Assembly (NCBI GenBank): GCA_021740645.1
Contig: JAIOZL010000027.1
Location: forward strand, 1-64,000
DNA: 64,000 nt
From: Bacteroidales bacterium
Lineage (GTDB): Bacteria > Bacteroidota > Bacteroidia > Bacteroidales > JAADJA01
Direction: 5' to 3'
The first letter of the stretch is position 1. Each line of letters begins with the position of its first letter. Positions 18,296 to 26,698 of this stretch are shown here, piece after piece. A model generated the notes under the pieces. It was given only the letters and a program-made list of their open reading frames with translations, made no database searches and was not told the origin of the DNA. The position numbers and the translations under genes are program-made.

Positions 18296-20497
18296 ATGGC
18301 TGAAAAGGACGAGTACCATTTACATAAGTTATTAAAACAGATTTTTGGGTTTGATAGTTTTAAAGGCAACCAGGAAGCAATAATCCGAAGTGTACTTGAG
18401 GGCCAAAATACATTTGTGATTATGCCAACAGGTGGGGGTAAATCCATGTGTTATCAATTGCCTGCTATCATGAATGGAGGTACAGCAATTATTATATCTC
18501 CACTTATTGCATTAATGAAAAACCAGGTAGATGCCATCAGGAATTTTGGCGCTGAGCAGGGAATAGCCCATTTCCTAAACTCCAGTTTATCGAAAGCTGA
18601 AATTACCCAGGTTAAAGATGACCTGACTTCAAAGAAAACCAAGCTACTTTACGTAGCACCCGAATCACTTACGAAAGAAGAAAATGTTGAATTTCTTAAA
18701 AATATAGAAATTTCATTTTATGCTGTAGATGAGGCCCATTGCATATCTGAGTGGGGACATGACTTCAGGCCTGAATACAGAAGAATCCGGCCCATTATTG
18801 AATCTATCGGACAGGATGTGCCTGTGATGGCACTCACAGCAACGGCTACGTTAAAGGTACAACAGGATATTCAGAAGAACCTGAACATCCAAAATGCAGA
18901 AGTCTATAAATCTTCTTTTGACCGTGCCAATCTATATTATGAAGTAAGGCCAAAAACCAAAAATGTTATAAAGGACATTATCAAATACATCAAACAGCAT
19001 AATGGCAAATCGGGAATAGTATATTGCCTGAGCCGGAAAAAGGTTGAAGAACTGGCAGAGACTTTCGTGGTAAACGGAATCAAAGCCCTACCCTACCATG
19101 CTGGTCTCGATGCCCAAACCCGACGGGACAACCAGGACAAGTTTTTAATGGAAGAAGCTGATGTAATAGTGGCCACTATTGCTTTTGGTATGGGTATTGA
19201 TAAGCCGGATATCCGTTTTGTAATTCATCATGATATCCCCAAAAGTATTGAAGGTTATTACCAGGAAACTGGTAGAGGAGGTCGTGATGACGGGGAAGGA
19301 AATTGTATTGCCTTTTACAGTTACGACGACATTGTTAAGCTGGAAAAATTCATGAAGGGAAAGCCTGTGGCTGAGCAGGAAATTGCCAAGCAGCTCCTTC
19401 AAGAAACTGTTGCCTATGCAGAATCGGCTGTTTGTCGGCACAAACAACTGTTGCATTATTTTGGAGAAGAATATCCAAGGGAAAATTGCGGATCCTGTGA
19501 TAACTGCCTTCACCCAAAAGAAAAATTTGAAGGAAAAGATGATATTAAAATTGCATTGGAAGCTGTGATAGAAGTGAAACAGCTTTTCAAATCAAATCAT
19601 CTGGTAAATATTATAGTAGGGAAAAATTCAGCTACTATAAAATCATTCAAGCATAATAAGATAAAGGCTTTTGGTAGAGGAATGGATAAAGATGAGAAGT
19701 ATTGGAATGCCATTTTCAGACAGGCCTTGATTAAAAAGCTCCTTACAAAAGATATTGAGAATTATGGCCTGTTGAAAATTACAGAAGATGGACTGGAATT
19801 TCTTAAACATCCTTACTCCATTATGTTGGCTAAGGACCATGATTACGATAATCCTGACGATGAGGATGATTTTTTTGGGGGTGGAGGAATAAAAACTGCG
19901 ACTGCAGACCAAACCTTGTTTTCACTGCTAAAAGATTTGAGAAAAGATATCTCAAGAAAAGAAAACCTCCCTCCATTTGTTATTTTCCAGGATCCTTCAC
20001 TGGAAGATATGGCCATTCAATACCCAATTAAAGAAGAAGAATTACTTCAGATTACAGGAGTGGGAGCTGGCAAAGCTAAAAAATACGGGGAGCCTTTTCT
20101 TGAATTAATTCATCAATATGTGGAGGAAAATGAAATCATGCGACCAAATGATATGGTTGTTAAGTCGGTGGTGAATAAATCCGGGCTTAAGGTATACATT
20201 ATCCAAAGCATTGATCGGAAGCTGGCTCTTGGTGATATAGCCTTTACAAAAAATTTAACCGTCCCTGAATTACTTTCTGAGATTGAACGCATAGTTGAGT
20301 CAGGAACAAAAATTGATATCAATTATTATATTAGCGAATATGTAGACGAATACCATCAGGAAGATATTTACGATTATTTTAATGAAGCTGAAACCGATTC
20401 AGTTGAAGATGCTCTTACCGAATTAGGAGAAGATGAATATAGTGAAGAAGAAATCAGGTTAATGCGCATCAAATTTTTATCAGAAGTTGGAAACTAA
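18296..20497 (+). CDS. recQ: ATP-dependent DNA helicase RecQ
   Basis: 733 residues from ATG 18296 (MAEKDEYHLHK); an in-frame TTG at 18272 is less likely. Motif I is MPTGGGKSMCYQLP, motif II VDEAHCISEWGHDFRP, motif III ALTATAT, and motif VI QETGRGGRDD. The zinc-binding part is visible (CRHKQLLHYFGE, then CGSCDNC), followed by the RQC winged helix and an HRDC domain (RKENLPPFVIFQDPSLEDMA, about 560-640). A C-terminal extension of roughly 100 acidic residues follows the HRDC, as in other Bacteroidota RecQ. It unwinds DNA in recombination and fork repair. Confidence 0.96.
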   Translation: MAEKDEYHLHKLLKQIFGFDSFKGNQEAIIRSVLEGQNTFVIMPTGGGKSMCYQLPAIMNGGTAIIISPLIALMKNQVDAIRNFGAEQGIAHFLNSSLSKAEITQVKDDLTSKKTKLLYVAPESLTKEENVEFLKNIEISFYAVDEAHCISEWGHDFRPEYRRIRPIIESIGQDVPVMALTATATLKVQQDIQKNLNIQNAEVYKSSFDRANLYYEVRPKTKNVIKDIIKYIKQHNGKSGIVYCLSRKKVEELAETFVVNGIKALPYHAGLDAQTRRDNQDKFLMEEADVIVATIAFGMGIDKPDIRFVIHHDIPKSIEGYYQETGRGGRDDGEGNCIAFYSYDDIVKLEKFMKGKPVAEQEIAKQLLQETVAYAESAVCRHKQLLHYFGEEYPRENCGSCDNCLHPKEKFEGKDDIKIALEAVIEVKQLFKSNHLVNIIVGKNSATIKSFKHNKIKAFGRGMDKDEKYWNAIFRQALIKKLLTKDIENYGLLKITEDGLEFLKHPYSIMLAKDHDYDNPDDEDDFFGGGGIKTATADQTLFSLLKDLRKDISRKENLPPFVIFQDPSLEDMAIQYPIKEEELLQITGVGAGKAKKYGEPFLELIHQYVEENEIMRPNDMVVKSVVNKSGLKVYIIQSIDRKLALGDIAFTKNLTVPELLSEIERIVESGTKIDINYYISEYVDEYHQEDIYDYFNEAETDSVEDALTELGEDEYSEEEIRLMRIKFLSEVGN

Positions 20498-20529
20498 TAA
20501 TTAATAATTATCCATATTTATTCATCGAT

Positions 20530-20562
20530 AAAGACCGACCTATTAAGTCAGGTCTTTTATTA
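20530..20562 (+). terminator. recQ terminator
   Basis: AAAGACCGAC (20530-20539) pairs with GTC-A-GGTCTTT (20547-20557) with one bulged A and a 7-nt loop, followed by TTATTATT. Confidence 0.65.
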
Positions 20563-20576
20563 TTAAAAACAGAAAA

Positions 20577-21230
20577 ATGACAGAAAACGGAAATCAAAAT
20601 CAGTTAAAATTAAATATTTCAATTGCACTATCTATCCTAGCTATTATTGGTCTGGTTGCATTATATGGTTTATATTTCACTCAAAACAGAACTAATAAGG
20701 ATACAGCCAGGCAGCTCCCTACTGAAAAAATAGAAAATTTTGCAACAGGAAGCATGGGGACCATCGCATTTGTAAATACTGATGAAATTTTAGCAAAATA
20801 TGAGTTGGTAAAAAAGCTATCGAAACAGCTGGAAAAAGAGCGGGATATTAAAGATAATGATCTTCAGCAGCGCCAGAAAGAATATGAAACCGAAGCCAGC
20901 TATTTCCAGGAATCGGTTCAAAACCAAAGCATTTCGGAACAAAGCGCTCAAAAAATATATGAACAGCTAATGGCAAAACAACAAGATATTTATCAGCTTC
21001 AGGAACAATATGCTGCTGAACTTGGCCAAAAAGAATATGAAATTAATATTGTATTGCTTGATAGCATTAAAAACTATCTGGACAGAATGAACATTGACAA
21101 TAGGTTTGATTATATTTTAAACTATAATCTTACTGGTAATATCCTGCATGCAAAAGATACTTTCGATATTACATGGCCAGTTATCTCAGGGTTAAATAAA
21201 GAATACACAGCCAAATACACCCCTAAATAA
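20577..21230 (+). CDS. OmpH/Skp-family periplasmic chaperone-like protein, membrane-anchored
   Basis: 217 residues. An N-terminal transmembrane segment (about 12-33) is followed by an OmpH-like domain: GTIAFVNTDEILAKYELVKKL, then a long charged coiled coil (about 80-150) rich in Gln, Glu and Lys, and the returning strand near NRFDYILNYNLTGNILHAKD. Skp-like proteins hold unfolded outer-membrane proteins. Unlike Skp, this one keeps an uncleaved-looking anchor. Its stop overlaps the next start (TAATG), so the DUF4296 lipoprotein is translationally coupled. Confidence 0.82.
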   Translation: MTENGNQNQLKLNISIALSILAIIGLVALYGLYFTQNRTNKDTARQLPTEKIENFATGSMGTIAFVNTDEILAKYELVKKLSKQLEKERDIKDNDLQQRQKEYETEASYFQESVQNQSISEQSAQKIYEQLMAKQQDIYQLQEQYAAELGQKEYEINIVLLDSIKNYLDRMNIDNRFDYILNYNLTGNILHAKDTFDITWPVISGLNKEYTAKYTPK

Positions 21231-21598
21231 TGTATCGAAATCTATTTTTCATATATATAATACCTCTTCTGATTTTTATTGGGTGCACAAATAAAGTTGA
21301 ACACACAATTGAACCTCCTGAAGATTTAATCGCCAGGGATACTATGGTTGATATTCTTGTTGATATAAGATTGTTTGAAGCCAGTCTTGTATTCGATCAA
21401 AAAAAAGGGGTAAAAGATTTTAACGAAAGGAAGTATTATTTATATAATTCGATAATGAATAAATACAACATTTCAAGGGAGCAATTTGAAAGCAGTTTTA
21501 CTTATTATCAATCTGATTTAGAAGTAATGGACAAAATATATGCTGATGCCATTACAAAGTTAAGTTTAGTGAAAAGCAAGCTTGAGCTCGAAGATTGA
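21230..21598 (+). CDS. DUF4296 domain lipoprotein
   Basis: 122 residues with a lipoprotein signal (lipobox LIFIGC, Cys about 19). The remainder fits DUF4296: PEDLIARDTMVDILVDIRLFEA, then NERKYYLYNSIMNKYNISREQFESSFTYYQ. Helical, predicted periplasmic and lipid-anchored; function unknown. It is coupled to the OmpH-like gene by a one-base stop/start overlap, which suggests a joint envelope role. Confidence 0.82.
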   Translation: MYRNLFFIYIIPLLIFIGCTNKVEHTIEPPEDLIARDTMVDILVDIRLFEASLVFDQKKGVKDFNERKYYLYNSIMNKYNISREQFESSFTYYQSDLEVMDKIYADAITKLSLVKSKLELED

Positions 21599-22006
21599 TT
21601 ACTGCCTGGTATATTCTGCTGTACAGGAGTAAAGATCGGCCCCATCATTTACCGTATACGACCATGAAATGACCTGTTTGTTCAAATCCCCATCTCCCTT
21701 TACATCAAAAGTTCCATTGCATATATACTGGGATGGCAAATAAATAGAATTCCCGGCAATGATAGCATACGGAGGATTTTCACAATTTGTGATATGCCAG
21801 AAATTGGAAATAATCACCTGGGCACTATTCGATGGATCTTTAGTGATTTGTACAGTATAAGCGTCCTTTGAGCAGGACTCCTGAACATTCCATGTTCCAA
21901 TAAACTGCTCACGGTCATCAGTTAGATCAGCCAAATCACCTTCATCCGTGCAGGAAAAAAAGAAAGGAATAATAATAAGCCCAAGAAAAAAAATACTGTT
22001 TTTCAT
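21599..22006 (-). CDS. Small lipoprotein, lipocalin-like fold possible
   Basis: 135 residues from ATG 22006; the longer frame to 22126 places 40 residues before the signal peptide and was rejected. The lipobox is PFFFSC. The mature part contains FIGTWNVQESCSKDAYTVQI, reminiscent of lipocalin-like Bacteroidota lipoproteins that begin with a GTW motif, and four or five Cys that could pair. The last strand is DLYSCTAEYTRQ. Convergent and directly abutting the DUF4296 gene (stops adjacent). Ligand unknown. Confidence 0.68.
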   Translation of the reverse strand: MKNSIFFLGLIIIPFFFSCTDEGDLADLTDDREQFIGTWNVQESCSKDAYTVQITKDPSNSAQVIISNFWHITNCENPPYAIIAGNSIYLPSQYICNGTFDVKGDGDLNKQVISWSYTVNDGADLYSCTAEYTRQ

Positions 22007-22126
22007 ATATAGAGTTTTTGATTTTATTGAAATAATTGTGCCGAAAAAAGAGTTTTTATGATAATTAAATAATTTACCGGTAAATATCTCAAACTCTTTT
22101 AATTTTTCTTGTTGTCTTTTATTCAC

Positions 22127-22134
22127 TATATTTG
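22127..22134 (+). promoter_or_regulatory. Candidate -7 promoter element
   Basis: TATATTTG followed by CAA matches TAnnTTTG, about 60 nt before the lipoprotein gene at 22194. TTG triplets lie 12-18 nt upstream, closer than ideal for a -33 box. Confidence 0.45.
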
Positions 22135-22193
22135 CAATAGAAGGTTATCCTGTAAAATAAAATTTATAAATTTCACAATTACGAAGGTAACAA

Positions 22194-22652
22194 ATGAATT
22201 CAACTCCCCGATCAGTAATAGTAAAATTGCTATTGATTTCTGTGCTTTTTTTTTCATGTGATAAAAAAGAAGATGAGGGCAATGGATGGGAAAGCTGCCT
22301 CGATTGTACAGTCCAATCATGGTTGGGCAATTTTAGTGGGCTGGGAGAATATAAACACCTTAACAGCGGGAACGTTGTATCCGGGGTGCAAGTGAGTGTT
22401 GAAATTGTAGAAATCTCTGAGAATTATATACAGGTAAAAATTCAGTCGCCAAATTATTACAGTGCCACAATATATGGCAACTTTGTAGGGAGTTATTCGA
22501 TTTCCATTGCCAGCTCAACAAAATCCTTTTCAGGGAGTTTACAAAAAAAAGAAAACACCCTTAAACTTATTGGTGAAGCAAAGGAATATGTGGAAAAAGT
22601 AAATGGTATAGAGGTTGTAAAAAGAATTGTTTTTGAAGCCTCCAAAGATTAA
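22194..22652 (+). CDS. Hypothetical lipoprotein
   Basis: 152 residues with a lipobox (SVLFFSC, Cys about 22) followed by an acidic linker and a beta-rich domain. ESCLDCTVQSW has a CxxC-like pair (CLDC). The protein ends with a Lys/Glu/Val-rich strand region. I do not recognise the family. The following TPR gene begins 12 nt after its stop, so they are probably cotranscribed. Confidence 0.68.
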   Translation: MNSTPRSVIVKLLLISVLFFSCDKKEDEGNGWESCLDCTVQSWLGNFSGLGEYKHLNSGNVVSGVQVSVEIVEISENYIQVKIQSPNYYSATIYGNFVGSYSISIASSTKSFSGSLQKKENTLKLIGEAKEYVEKVNGIEVVKRIVFEASKD

Positions 22653-22664
22653 TTTATTTTAAGA

Positions 22665-24893
22665 ATGGATAAAAAAAGTGTAGAGAGAAATTATCAGCGT
22701 ATTGAAAATTACGTACTGAATAAAAAATTAAAGGATGCACTTGATCTTTTAAAAGATCTTGTTATTGACTCACGTCGTGGTGAGTACGTTTCGCAGTACG
22801 AATCACTTGACATTACTTATGAAAATCTGCTTAAATATTCTGTGCAAGGGGTCAAAGATCCTGAACGGGATAATATTTACCGCAAATTACAGGTCTCTGT
22901 ACTTGAACTGGCAGATGTTGCCTTACAAACAGCCTACTCTAATTACAGTGATCAATATATTTACAGGCTCAAGAAAAAAATCGAATATGAGTCGAAACAA
23001 ATCAAAGAAGATGCGATCAATAAAATTGACAAGCTGGTATTTGATGACGAGCTTTCAAATGTGCTGGAAAGCAGCATTGAAAATTTAAAAAACGAAAAGG
23101 ATGTTTATAATAAACATCAGGACATCATGCGAAACATTTTTAATCTGATTTGGCTTACGGATAAGTTTATTGATTCGGATGAAAAAATGATCAGCCAGAT
23201 ACTGGGGAACGAGCATTTTCAATGGCACGAAAAATCTATTATAATAAGTGCTGTAACATTGAGTGCTATTCGATGCTTTGATGTCAGAAAGATCAATATG
23301 CTGCTGGACTATTTATCCTATGAAAATGACCAGGTAGCACACAGGGCTTTAGTGGGTTTATTTATCATTTTGTTTTTGTATGATAAACGCCTTGATCTCT
23401 ATCCAAATTTGATTGAAAGGTTGCAAATTTTATCGGATGATAAAAACATACAGAAAAACATTGAATTAGTTGCTATTCAATTCCTAAAGTCAAAAGAAAC
23501 AGAGAAAATAACAAAAAAATTACAGGAAGAAATCTTACCTGAAATGGTTAAGTTTCAACCCAAATTGCGGGATAAACTCGACCTCGACAATATTCTTTCA
23601 GAGGACTTTACAGAAGATAAAAATCCTGACTGGGAATACGTTTTTGAAGAAGCACCCGACTTATTGGACAAGCTTCAGGAAATTTCCAAACTACAAATGG
23701 AAGGGGCAGATGTATTTATGAGCACTTTTTCACGCTTAAAGCATTTTGGATTTTTCAATGATATAATAAATTGGTTCCGGCCTTTTTATAAGGAAAATTA
23801 CGAAATAAATAAAGCCCTTGATTCTGAGAACCCAAACTTTAATAAAGAGATGTTGCTTGATGGTTTATCCCAATCATTTTTTATGTGCAATTCGGATAAA
23901 TACTCGTTTTGTTTGAACATTCCCCAGATGCCTGATATCCAAAAATCAATGATGCTGGAAATGTTCAATGCAGAAATCGAAAGCATTAAAGAACTTCAAA
24001 GTGAGGAGCAAATTCTTAACCAGTCATCCCATATCAACAGCATTTATTCTCAATACATACATGACTTGTACAGGTTTTATAAATTGCACCCTTTACGTCA
24101 TGAATTCCCGGATATTTTTAGCCTGAAATTTGATTTTAATAACAGCAGATTTATTGGGATTCTAATTCAGGATGATCATATTCTGAGAAATATTGCGGAG
24201 TTCTTTTTTGAAAAAGAATACTACGACCTGGCAGCTGAAGCTTATATACAATTTAATGAAAGAGGAGATAACAGCCTCGAAATTTTTGAAAAAATAGGGT
24301 ATTGTTTTCAAAAACAAAAGAAGTATTCTGAAGCTCTTTCTTATTACAAAAAAGCGGAGCTATACGATTCAAATCGTGCCTGGAATCTTAAAAAAATTGC
24401 CCATTGTTACCGCCAATTGCGACAATATGAAGAATCCCTGAGCTATTACCTCGAAGTGGAAAAAATCGAAACAGATAACCTTTACGTACAAACTTATATT
24501 GGCCATTCATATCTCGACCTTAAGGAGCATGAAAAGGCCCTTGATTATTATTTTAAAGTGGAATTTCTTGCTGAGGAAAATAAAAAGGTTCTCCGTCCCA
24601 TCGCCTGGTGTTTATTTGTTACAGGCAAAATAGAATTGGCCAAAACCTACTTCGACCGATTAATTAAAGAGGATGCCAACAAGTATGATTTTATGAATAT
24701 GGGGCATGTGGAATGGTGCCTTGGTAACCCTGAAGCGGCAATAAAAAATTACAAATTATCCATTAACAGAAGTGATAATAACATTAAATTGTTTATGACA
24801 GGTTTTGAAGAAGATCATAAACACCTTGTAAAAAATGGAGTAGATCCTGAAGAAATCCCACTTATCATAGATTACCTGAAATACAACTTATAG
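22665..24893 (+). CDS. Large tetratricopeptide repeat protein, cytoplasmic
   Basis: 742 residues, no signal peptide. The N-terminal ~500 residues are predominantly helical, with HEAT-like segments in the middle (YLSYENDQVAHRALVGLFI). The C-terminal ~230 residues hold regularly spaced TPRs: AYIQFNERGDNSLEIFEKIG, YYKKAELYDSNRAWNLKKIA, YYLEVEKIETDNLYVQTYIG and YYFKVEFLAEENKKVLRPIA. It resembles Bacteroidota TPR proteins of unknown role; no catalytic motif was seen. It may act with the lipoprotein encoded 12 nt upstream. Confidence 0.75.
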   Translation: MDKKSVERNYQRIENYVLNKKLKDALDLLKDLVIDSRRGEYVSQYESLDITYENLLKYSVQGVKDPERDNIYRKLQVSVLELADVALQTAYSNYSDQYIYRLKKKIEYESKQIKEDAINKIDKLVFDDELSNVLESSIENLKNEKDVYNKHQDIMRNIFNLIWLTDKFIDSDEKMISQILGNEHFQWHEKSIIISAVTLSAIRCFDVRKINMLLDYLSYENDQVAHRALVGLFIILFLYDKRLDLYPNLIERLQILSDDKNIQKNIELVAIQFLKSKETEKITKKLQEEILPEMVKFQPKLRDKLDLDNILSEDFTEDKNPDWEYVFEEAPDLLDKLQEISKLQMEGADVFMSTFSRLKHFGFFNDIINWFRPFYKENYEINKALDSENPNFNKEMLLDGLSQSFFMCNSDKYSFCLNIPQMPDIQKSMMLEMFNAEIESIKELQSEEQILNQSSHINSIYSQYIHDLYRFYKLHPLRHEFPDIFSLKFDFNNSRFIGILIQDDHILRNIAEFFFEKEYYDLAAEAYIQFNERGDNSLEIFEKIGYCFQKQKKYSEALSYYKKAELYDSNRAWNLKKIAHCYRQLRQYEESLSYYLEVEKIETDNLYVQTYIGHSYLDLKEHEKALDYYFKVEFLAEENKKVLRPIAWCLFVTGKIELAKTYFDRLIKEDANKYDFMNMGHVEWCLGNPEAAIKNYKLSINRSDNNIKLFMTGFEEDHKHLVKNGVDPEEIPLIIDYLKYNL

Positions 24894-24905
24894 TTCCGGC
24901 AGAAA

Positions 24906-25694
24906 TTAGTTTGAAATAATAAATTTTTGCTGCTTCAAAATATTACCATTTTTGCTTATCACCAGAAAATGCAAGCCGGGAGGAAGACTTTTTACCTCAA
25001 TAATTGACTGCATTCCACCTATGAATCCATTCTGCTCTAAGTATCCATTGAAAAAATAAATTGAATAGCTCAAATCATTTAGGTCAATGGTTTTAAAATC
25101 AATGGTAATAAATTCTTTAACGGGATTTGGATAAACCTCAATCTGTAGGTTATCTCCTGGTTTTTCCTGAACTGAAGTTATGACAGGAGTAACGCCATGT
25201 TCAATTAACATGCTATCGATAGCCTGGCTGTTAGGAATATAGGTGGGCAAGTATATCTGGCTTACAATATTTTTATCAGGGGCAATTAAAACCAATGTAG
25301 GGAAAGATTGTATCCCATATTGAAGGTGCACATTATAACCACCACCCTCCGTTCCGCTAACATTTGGATATCCTATTCCATAAATCGAATCCCATTCTTC
25401 TATCAATGCATTGTTGGCTGTGTAGCTAATTCCCATGAAAAATACTTCATTTTGGTTTTCACCAAATGTGATATAACTTTGTTGAACATCGGGAGCAAAT
25501 ACCTGGCAGGGTCCGCAATTAACAGCAAAAAAATCGATAAACACAAACTGGCCATTATCCAGTATTTCATACAAATCCAGCGTAGCTCCATCTGTAGCTT
25601 TAATTGAAAAATTCTCAGCAACAGTAAGAGGGGTCTGAGCATTTATTGTAATTGAAAAGCCTAGAATTAAGATAAGGATGAAAATCTTTTGCAT
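24906..25694 (-). CDS. Thioredoxin-fold T9SS cargo, CxxC (Cys) paralogue
   Basis: 262 residues. Signal peptide (1-20, ending ITINAQ), a TlpA/AhpC-type thioredoxin domain (about 22-165) with redox motif NCGPC (Cys60 and Cys63) and a cis-Pro motif SFPT, then a type A sorting domain (VYPNPVKEFI to the end). Predicted to be exported and displayed or released by the T9SS, acting on extracellular or surface thiols. It is the second gene of a tandem pair: it starts 4 nt after the stop of the neighbouring paralogue, with which it aligns without gaps through the active site. The neighbour has UGA at the position of Cys60. Confidence 0.88.
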   Translation of the reverse strand: MQKIFILILILGFSITINAQTPLTVAENFSIKATDGATLDLYEILDNGQFVFIDFFAVNCGPCQVFAPDVQQSYITFGENQNEVFFMGISYTANNALIEEWDSIYGIGYPNVSGTEGGGYNVHLQYGIQSFPTLVLIAPDKNIVSQIYLPTYIPNSQAIDSMLIEHGVTPVITSVQEKPGDNLQIEVYPNPVKEFITIDFKTIDLNDLSYSIYFFNGYLEQNGFIGGMQSIIEVKSLPPGLHFLVISKNGNILKQQKFIISN

Positions 25695-25698
25695 AGGA

Positions 25699-26496
25699 TT
25701 AATTTGTCCGTATTATTTTTTGCGTAGTTAAAATAATATTATTTTCAATAAGCTGAAGAAAGTACAATCCCTGAGGCAGCTTGGAAAAGTCCATTTGAAT
25801 TGTATGTATACCTTCCTTAAAAAATTCCGGAGGAAGAACAACAACCTCTCTTCCGGTCAAACTAATAAGCCTGATTTTCAAATTTATGTCCGACTTCAGG
25901 TTTAATCTTAACTGGGCTTCATGCCTTACAGGGTTTGGGCTTATTACAAGCATTTCTTCAGAATACTTTTTCGAGATACTTGTTAAGCAAGCTTGTTGAA
26001 CTCCTCCAGCAGTAGTCACACTATCCACAACATTTGATGTACTTGGTGGGTAAATTTGTTGAACAGCGATGGATTTATCAGGGTTAATCACAACAATGGT
26101 AGGTGTGGCCTGTATTTCATACAGAAAATGAATGGCATTTCCTCCCCCATTCTGGCCACTCACCCCTGGGTATTGAATACCGTAAGTCGAATCATAGGCA
26201 ATCACATCTTCGTTGGTATTTCCTTTATCAATCGACATAAAGAAAACATTACTGTTATTGCATCCAAACGTTTCGTACGACACCTGCATATCTGGTGCAT
26301 ACGCCTGACAAGTACCTCAGGCAGTGGAGAAAAAATCGATTACTACGATTTTCCCCTGGTTTAAAATATCAAATAATTCAATGTTATTTCCGTAAGTATC
26401 CTTAACGGTAAAATTTTGAGCAGTGTCTAATGTGGTTTGTGCATAAACTCCGAAACCAAAAAGTACAAATGCCACAATGGGTAAAACTTTTTTCAT
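25699..26496 (-). CDS. Predicted T9SS-exported thioredoxin-like selenoprotein (in-frame UGA at codon 60)
   Basis: Read from ATG 26496, codons 1-59 give a signal peptide (MKKVLPIVAFVLFGFGVYAQ) and the start of a thioredoxin domain ending VVIDFFSTA. Codon 60 is UGA (26319-26317); codons 61 onward continue GTCQAYAPD and run in frame to a TAA at 25699, 265 residues in all if UGA is read. The adjacent paralogue has FFAVNCGPCQ with Cys60 at the same residue number, so the motif here is U-G-T-C. The cis-Pro motif (ATPT) and C-terminal type A sorting domain (ISPNPVRHEA to IIRTN) are intact. A SECIS-like hairpin begins 13 nt after the UGA. Inference: selenocysteine insertion. The alternatives are a nonsense mutation or base error. 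A conventional caller would start at ATG 26289 and lose the signal peptide and active site. Confidence 0.8.
26274..26303 (-). promoter_or_regulatory. Candidate bacterial SECIS element
   Basis: In the mRNA, starting 13 nt after the UGA: CGUAUG pairs with CGUACG (six pairs, one U-G wobble), CACC pairs with GGUG (four pairs), one U is bulged between the two helices on the 3' side, and the apical loop is AGAUAUGCA. The loop starts 23 nt after the UGA and has a G at position 2, as required in bacterial SECIS models. No such stem exists at the same place in the Cys paralogue. Confidence 0.72.
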
Positions 26497-26698
26497 CTGA
26501 AAAGTATAAATAAGTTGTAAGTATTATATGACTTCAATCTATAATAAGATACAGTAAAGATAACAAGCAGACCAACTAATCTGTTCACCCGATGCCTTTG
26601 TATTTCTTTACTGATAAAATATTTTTCAATTAATGTTCTATCTTTATAGTCGCTATTTTTTAATAAAACTAACAATAAATTTCAATAAATCAGAATTT

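Noticed and set aside
26317-26319. Treating the UGA at codon 60 as a simple nonsense mutation and starting the gene at ATG 26289
   Set aside because: The remaining ~205 codons are open, the sorting domain is intact, the UGA falls exactly on the redox Cys of the paralogue and a SECIS-like hairpin follows. A start at 26289 would leave a T9SS cargo without signal peptide or active site. A point mutation cannot be fully excluded.
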